This document shows, one piece after another, positions 28,501 through 37,500 of a stretch of 64,000 nt of DNA. This stretch comes from Holothuria scabra (taxonomy: Eukaryota; Echinodermata; Holothuroidea; Aspidochirotida; Holothuriidae), in assembly GCA_037179385.1 (NCBI GenBank), contig CM074185.1:53013000-53076999 (forward strand), given 5' to 3'. The translations under genes and the position numbers were made by a program. Every line of letters begins with the position of its first letter. The stretch's first letter is position 1. The notes under the pieces were generated by a model. That model searched no databases, was not told where the DNA came from, and was given only the letters and a program-made list of their open reading frames with translations.

Positions 28501-31500
28501 TTTCACTCCCTTCCTGGGAAATAAACATTTTTTCCAGCCCTGAAAGGGCACAATTTAAACTTCTAAATTAACAACCTAAGGACATCTTAAGTGCAAATTA
28601 GAAATTATTCTGTGAAATTATCCATTTTGATGGATTTTGAGGGGAATTATGGCTACTTTCAAGGTTTTCAATATTCTAAATTTTTTTGAAATACCTAACT
28701 TTGTCATTTCCATGTTACCAGGCCTTTAACTATATGCCTAAATCAAACCAATTTACAATTAAACAAAATACAACAAAAATCAACATAAACCATTCTTCAA
28801 ACCAAAGCATTAGCCTGAATAAGTTGGCTAGTAACAACGTCACAGCATTCCAAAATGCAGTCATATTTTATTCAATTGAGTTGGTGTCATCAGACGATAA
28901 GTTGTAATTCATAACCCACTGGCTTCTCCCACATTTGCGGTCACTTAACATCCATAAAACACCTGCCTTAATAGGCCTGATTATTATAATACTTCAATGA
29001 AAACTCACATTTTCTTCCTCAGGCTTGGAAATTTTTGAAAAAAGCTCTTCGCAAAATCTTGGGATGATGCCTTTTGCATCACTGTCACCCATCATCCTAG
29101 GAAAAAACAAAAAGATTTGAAATAAAAATATGTATGTGTAAATACAGTAGCTGCTTTTCCAAACTGAACTTTGTCAGTGATACAAACATCATCAAAAGGT
29201 ATTCCTGTGCTGAATTACACGTCACACGGTCTACATAACGCTTAAAGATAATACTTCATAACTTGACATGAGATCGAAGAATTTTGTTTCAAATACGATT
29301 TCATTTTGTTCGACAAAACCATTTATGCACTGATTCTATCGAGTGACCAAACTACATTTGTGCTTACCTACCACAGTAATATGTTCCCTTTAAAACTGCA
29401 CCTGAGCTAAACTGTATGGGAAATTATGGGAAATGATTGCCAACAATTACACATGTACATGTCAAGGATTAAATTAACTTTCTGAGAATCAAAGCTGATA
29501 CTGTACTTTTGATGGGAGTTTAAAGAACTGCATGCCTGTTGGAATTTGGCCCAAATCTACAGCAAGTTTCACTTGTGTTTGATCCCTCTTACCAGTTTGC
29601 AAAAAACTGTGGTGGTCAGTTGAGCAACAGAAGTGTAGTGATGCATGTTATTTTAAACCAATTGTGGGACAACTGGCCACATGCTACTTGTCTAAAAGAT
29701 TCTGCATAAATGCTGACTATGTCAGAATTGAAGCGAGCTTTTTGCCACTTTCCAATTTTTGAAAACAGTGTAAAATTAATACATGGAAATTGCAGTGCTG
29801 AAAAGCATTGTCTATTCAAAATCTATAGGCAGATCTTCAGCATGCTATGTGGTGTAAACACCTTCTAAAAGTGAAATGAACAAAAAATTTTGCAAAAAAA
29901 CAAAGGGGTTGTCAAACATTGGATGCATCAGAGATGCAACATTCTAAGTCCAGGGGAAACCTGTATGATACCTGTGAAATGATTTAAATAACCATAACAT
30001 TTTCTGAAAATCTAGCACTGCCACAAAAATTCTTCCCGAGAAAATAAATGCTTACGTATAGGATTTTCCTGACCCTGTTTGTCCATATGCAAACAAGCAG
30101 GTATGGTATCCTTCCAGGGCACTATACAACAATGGTTGACCAATTTTCTCATAGACCATCTGCTGTGAAGCAAACGTAGCATGTTTGTCATCAAATGACC
30201 AAAAACAATGATCAAAACAGAAGCTGTTGATACCAGCTCCCCTGCTTGTTGTCACCGTGGTTTCATTACCAGACATGGAGACCACTCTGGTCACATCGCT
30301 GTCAGTTTCTTCCCTAGAAAGGAAGACAAAAAAAAAAAAAACTTTTAAAAGCTGAAATATTTAAGTTGCTTCTTTCTATTCTTTATGTAAAAACAATGGT
30401 TGAAAAATTAATAGTATCAATGATACAAATGCTTGTGACGAGGTGAGGAGAAATAAACCCTGAGCATACACTTTGTTCAGCGTCCCCATCCCACAGGGTG
30501 CCACACATGCCCATTGCATTCCTTCCCTGTCATAATAAGTGACTAAAGCGGAGGTTGTGAATACATTTGTGATGTGTTTTTAACCAAACAAATGTTTGAA
30601 CCATATTTGAACTTTACCCTTTATTCTACTGGTGTGCCATTAAATTCTAACCATCCGACTGACCAACCAACTCATCCCCCACAGTAGTAAATTTTCCCTC
30701 AGATGAATTCAAATTATTTCAGGCAGGAAGTTTCCAATGGGAACTATGTACATATAGTTTTCATGAGGGGAAATTGTGAGGGTAAGGAGTTGTTTGGGCT
30801 AGAAATTGTTCAGCGCGTAAATTGCCTGAGGAGTCTCGTTCAGGTGGAGATCTTGAAATAGTCCAGGGAGATGAGGGAGAAGGAGTCATGTAGTGTAATT
30901 GTTTGCAATTCCAATGCTACAATAACTGTAAGTAACTCCAAGGTTCTTTGCCACATACAGTAACTGGTTACTGACAGATTTACCAGGTGTCTTCAACTCG
31001 ACTTGTTAAATAGCACTTCTTGAAACTATTACATGGCTGGAATTTATCAAAGGCCATGGCCTCCACATTTTTGGAAATGGCCTTGTTGCGCTATAAAATT
31101 CAATGACCATCAAGCCTATTTCGCCCCCATGGCCTACCTGTGAGATTACATTGTGGTCACTACAAAATCACTTGTTTGGCCTTGGTGTCCTCTTAGTTCA
31201 CATGACATGCCCTTGAAGCTGATGGAAAAATGGCTTTAAATGACTTTTGTTCCAGCCCTGCCATTGGTGCTCCTTTTAAGTAAAGCAGATGTCAATATTG
31301 ATACTATTGCATTAATTTGCAAAATTTTGCTGGATTAATTTTGAAGCAAAGCTTATTTGTTATGAATAATACCTCTTGTTAAAAGGTCTCACTCTAACTG
31401 CCACCATTACACTGAATCCATCATTATCTATAACATTTGCATCGTATGATGGTCTGGAAAGACGTCCTGGTGTTGAGGTACTCATCTCTACTTTGTTGAA

Positions 31501-34500
31501 ACATTCTGGGGTACCAGTGTTTTTGTTTGAGGCTGCAGATTTCACTGCCCTGGTTGGTGTTTTGAACACTGTGACGTCAACATCTGACTTGGTCTGGTCC
31601 CTGTTCTCCTTGCCATACTTGCGTCCCACATGATGTTGAGGAGTGGTATTATTGTTTGGTGTGTTGGGAGCTGTTCTGTTGGACAGAGTCCTTCGAAGAG
31701 TGCCCTGTTGAGGACTGAATTGAAATTTGAACTAAAAATTTGGAAAACAATAACTTGACATATGCACTTGCCTTGTATTATTGACTCATTTGCATAATAC
31801 ACTGTACTTAATACTGTTTAGTCTTTCACAGATGCCCAGGCTCTCAGCGTTGTTCTTTGAAGGAAATCACCTCCCACCCCAAACTGAAAAGGGAAACACC
31901 CTTAAAACAAAAAGTGCAGCTGGCGCTAAATTGGTATATATAGGCCTACAGCTTAGGCAAAACCACAAAATCAAAACCACAAGGTACCAAGTGCAAACAA
32001 ATTATACAAAGTCCCTAAAGAGTTGACCAGGTGAGAGCTTGTGTAATTGTCAATGTATCTCTGATCTAACTTCAGGTGAGGATCCAGGTGGAGGCACAGT
32101 AGCATCTGCAAACAGATGGTTCAATTTAAGGCTAATTACTGGGGGGATAATATAGCCTAGGCCTAGTAGTATAACAAAGGCAAACTTAGGCCTAGTTTTA
32201 GGGCAGCATCGTTTAATATGTATCTCTTCTGAACCAGGGTGCATTCCATGTAAAGCCCATGCTGAAGATACGTCAAGGTTTTCCTGATCGAAAGCTGGGA
32301 TTTTCTGTGCCCATACAATGCTACACAGCAATCTGCAGGAGTGTGCAGTTACGCACAGTACACATGTACATGACGCATACGGTACATGATCAGTACAAGT
32401 ATATGGTACACATGCAGTCAGTAGCAATCCGTATGAGATTGTACATGCTTATGTATGTACATACTGTCATGCATACACCATTCATTGGCAACTGTACAGC
32501 ACAGTATACTGTATACACTGGATTTTGTGCACTGCCAAATTTGGCGCAACGGTGAAAATTCTTCCCTTTCACTGTAGCAAAGCACTCAGTCTAAGCTGTA
32601 GAATGATCTACCATACCAAATGCATTGTTTTTGTCCACACTGAAGCCAAAACAGGTCGGTACATTTTTATCTTTACCCAAATTAGACAGTTAGTTGCATT
32701 TAATCCACACTGCAGCCAACAGTTGATTCTTAAATTACATGAAAGGTCAGGGAAAATCACACCTTTTGTTCCATTTATCTTGGATGTTGTTAGCAGGAGA
32801 GTGTTACAGTAGCTAACTACTGTAGATGATGGCAATCCTTACGATATTGGAAGTCATAATTTATTTTGCACTGCACACTGCTTGCGATCTTCTCCTAATG
32901 TGCAAAATTTGGCAGTTTTACAACTAACAACCAGAAAGCCATAAGGCGTAGTGATTCCTTGCCGCTGAAATTAAAGCCTACCTTTTTTTTTTTCAAATTG
33001 ACAGTGCTCTGTAATGTGTTTCAACTTGACAGTGCTCCGTAATGTACCCACAAAGTATACATGGTGGCATCCAAACTTCCTACATTGAGACCCTGGATGA
33101 CCTTTAACCGCCTACTAGAACTAGGGTTCCCCTCACGATATCACATCCACATACTATAAGTGACATTTTGCAGTATCCAAGAATCCAACCATGGGAAATT
33201 TGTAAAATTTATAAAATATTGAGACTGTGACCCCTTGTGAACCAAAGTGAAATATGACTTCCACCAAAAAACAATGGGGACGTCACTGCTCCAGGGCGCA
33301 CATCAAAGGCAACAAACGAACGAAAGAACGTCCGTAGGTGTAGGGTCACTGCCATATATTATCGTACATTTATAACGGTACTGTGCTCCTAGGTCAAACC
33401 CCCCCTCCCTTTTGGAATTTCCAGACCACGCCTGCGAACCCATGAAGGAATGCACATGTACAGTATATGTTTCACAGCCAACGTTACCCCTACTTACAGC
33501 TAAGCCTTCCCCTAAAAACTGCTATTTGCCCTCGACATGTCCTTTGAAAGTTCATCAGGTGGGCCTTTGTGTTAATGTCAGCATTGGTTAATTAGTTAGA
33601 TGGAATTTTACTACCCAGTTTCCAAACTTTTGGTTCAAGTTGAGCCAGCTACAGCCTTTTTTCCAGGCCCTTTTTGGCTGCCAGTCACCAACCAGCAATT
33701 TTTATTCATCTACATTGATCCACATGGGTACAAAAACATCTACATAGCCTTGTAAGAACTGGAGGTTTTGCAATAGCCTAAATCAGGTGCAAATCCAGGA
33801 TTTTGAGGAAGGGGGCGTACCTTTACACCAAAGGATGACGAACAACCACTGAAGGCTTGAAGCCAAGGCAGAAAGGGGTGGATCCTCCCCCAAGGAAAAG
33901 AAAAAATTTGAATTCCAGATGCACTCAATTAAACAGCTTCTGGCAGCATATTCTCCATATCTCAAAAGAAAAAAAATTATAAAATCAAATTGGTTATCGA
34001 AAAAAAGGGGCGTGTGCCGTGTGTGTCCCCATGAGTATCTGTGCCTGTTGATGAGGCATACAATATGGTAACACATTGATTATTGGCCTAGGTCAGGTGT
34101 ACCCTAATGTTAGGCTATTTAGCTCAGGCTAGGCCTTAGGTCTGTTTTACTTTATAGCCCTCCAACAGGGCTGTGTGTTTGTTCCTCTCACAACACAGCC
34201 CTTGCGCAGATCACTTCACAACCATAGTCAATTGAGTCTACATGGTATTCTGAATAATATACACTTTCACATTGTTACTGAAATCATAGATGGTATTATG
34301 AAGACAGCTACGCAGGTGGAGCATACGATTTTGCCAAGTTTGCCACTCTTGACCTTTGACCTCTACTGAGAACAGTTGTCTAGAGCTTGAAAACATGACG
34401 CATTGACTTACTGTTACAGTCAAAATTGGCAGTGAAAATTTGGCCATTCTTTGATGAAACTTTGTGAACATCTTTTGTTGAAAGGTAAATGGGGTGCCAG

Positions 34501-37500
34501 GGACCATTTTTGTAAAGTTTGGTGGCAATAAATATTTCTTTTGTGGGGGGGGGGGGGCGTAAGAGGTAATGTTCCGCGGTTGTCCTGGCTAGTGACTATG
34601 GTTGTGAAGTGTACAGTATCTGCCCAAGGGCTGTGTTGTGAGAGGAATGAGCCTAGGGTAGAGGCTCCAGTATTCAACCCCCCTCCAATATTCAACCGCC
34701 TAAGATATAATTCTCCATCTTTCAGTGAACTAAGGCCCCATGCCACATAAAAATTATACCTAGGTGAAAACAACTTCCCTGCTTAATTGCCGTCCACTTC
34801 TGTAAAACTGATTTGCAGATATATACCTTTTGGAGATACTGTATTTGTATGCAAGAATTTGGGGGAATTTTTTGAAAATAGCTATTTTGAAAAGGTCATG
34901 TAATTGTAAGGCCAGATGGTTAAAATCAAAGGAATGTAATTTTCTGTCATCCATTTAAAAAAGAGACTAGTTTAAGAAATATGATGAAATGTCAAGGCTA
35001 ATATTTCATCATTGTAGCAATTTATAAACAAATTTTAGGACCATAGTGAAATAACTGAAAATTTGGAGGGAAATTTTTAGAGGGTTGAATACTGGTGCCG
35101 CAATCTTTATCTGCTACCCAGTATTCACTCCCCCTGGTACATGTATTGAACCAAAGATGTTGTGAATGAAATCGGGTAGGATTTTCTAGTCATTTCTCAT
35201 AGAAGTCACTACTGTTTAGTTATTTAGCATAGTTCTGTAAAAAATATTCTGGGTCTTTCAGAAAATACAGTATTGTACAATCAATAATTTTGCAATGAAA
35301 TGTGTGTTATTTGCCCCTACTGACCTAATAAAAGCAAATGGACATAACAGCAATGTGAAATTTCCCTCTAAACTGCATCAAAATTTGATCAAGAATCAAA
35401 TACTGAACAAAAGTAATGAAGGTAATTTATATTTCCATCCTGTTAAAATTTTATCTAAATTGTACTTTATTAAATAACTTTTTGGCATATACTGATTGGG
35501 GGGTTGAATACTGGACCCCAAAATTGAATACTAGTGACAGGGGGTTGAATACTGGATAGCCTTGGCAAATCCAAACTTTTATAGTGAGCTATTTCTGAAA
35601 GAAAAGACTAAATCCAGTATTTTTTTATTGGTAACATGTTATTAATTATAATTAATATCTAACAAAAACATTTTGAGCCATATGATTCCACTTTACCTGG
35701 GAGGAAAAATTTCAAGAAATTGGTTGAACACTGGTTCCTCTACCCTGGGCTAAGTAATGAACATACAGTTCTGTTCAAGGGCTAGTGTGACTCAGCGAGT
35801 GAGCTTTCTATGAAATCTAACTAACTGTTAGGCCTACAGTGAGTGATACTAGGCCTAGCCTAATCATAGCCTAGTTCATACTTAGTCCTCAGGGCAATTC
35901 CATGGTAACAGAAGGACATTTTGACTACATTTTACAGGATTCAAGCAAGTGTATCTCAAGTGTTATTATGAATTACATCAAACTAGTATAATCATTTCTC
36001 ATCTACAAAACCTTCCATTTCCACCAAATTATTTCATAGGATCACCTTTCATTAACAAGATATGAATATAAATGAGGTTGGTAACGGAAGGACGTAAAAT
36101 GGACAAGGGTTTTTAGGGAACTTTGGTTTTTTGTGAAATTCTGTGAACTCTATGGGGCAAATACTGTATGTATTAAAGGTGATAAATGCTCTCTCAGTAC
36201 TGTCCCCTCTATTATATCACATCTCATTTTAAAAGAAGTATTTTGGTTGTTATGTAATTGTGCATTAACTGAAGGTAATCATGGTAATGGAAGGACGGTA
36301 ACGGAAGGACGGTAAAGGAAGGACAAATGAAATGTCAAATCTAATAGCTGCATTGAACAAGATTTCAAGCAGTTGTGCAAGTGTGAAATTGCTGGGAGAC
36401 ACAATTTACTGCAAACCATGAATACATTGATGAGCAACAATAAAAATGTATTAAAAAACAAGGAAGTTTGACACTTATAACCTGTACCTGTTAATTAATT
36501 AGACTCAAAAATAAAACTGAATATTCAGAAAAATAACAGATACATGTATTATTCTTTACTATCTTGAAACGTACCATGCAGTAACACACACACACAAAAC
36601 GATCAAATGTAGGTTTCTTCCATGCTTAGAAACTGCTGGCTCTATAGAAATATTGCTTTATTTGTGGTTAACATTTATTAACTTTTAATTAATTCAGTTG
36701 CTTGTTACAAAATGAAAAAGAATTCTATGCTGCTTTGTTTAATGAACTGTATATTTTCCCCCTTTCTCAGAGAGGTACACTATAGAAGTGGTACAGTATA
36801 CAGTAAGTGGTACAGTATGAAATATACTGTATCAAATTGAGAACCTGGCATTTACAGTACAGTATCTTCACAAAACTGATAAATATTGACAGGGTTTAGT
36901 ACTTTAGTGTAGTATAAATATGATGTTCACTTTTTGTTACGTCTGTGCTCACTGTTACAATACAGTCAGTTGTCTCAACATAAACTTACAAAAACAAAGT
37001 GGTTCAAAACACATCAAAAGAGTTTCCTCTGAAAAATAAAAATTGTCCAAAAAATTGAGCTGAAAAACATTGCATTTTGTAACACTTCTGTATCAAAATT
37101 ACAGAACTGTATGCAACAGTTGAACAGGATTCTTACTAATAAATTGTTCTAGGCAAGTACGTACTGTTGAACTGAATGTGTAGGAAGGCATAAATTGTGA
37201 GCTTTACAAGGATTTTCAAAACTTACTGTACTGTACCATAGCCATGTCCTGTAAACATAACTGCATTAACAGTTTACAGTTGCAGTACTGTACATACTAC
37301 TGTACCTTTACATTATTATCAAACCAACTTCTCAAACCATGTAGTATTTAAGTCTGTGTCTGGGATAGTCGGACTGAAAATGAGTCTTCCCAATTGTCGA
37401 TGATTGCTGATTGTAGCTGTTTTTAAATTAAAACTATTTGCTACCACTTCTAATTTGTCTTTAATATTTTTTGAAACAAAACAGCCTTGTTTATTATTTC

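Noticed and set aside
32050..32427. 125-codon minus-strand open frame in intron 1
   Set aside because: Lies in low-complexity GTACA-rich sequence with biased, Cys-rich translation; no family recognised.
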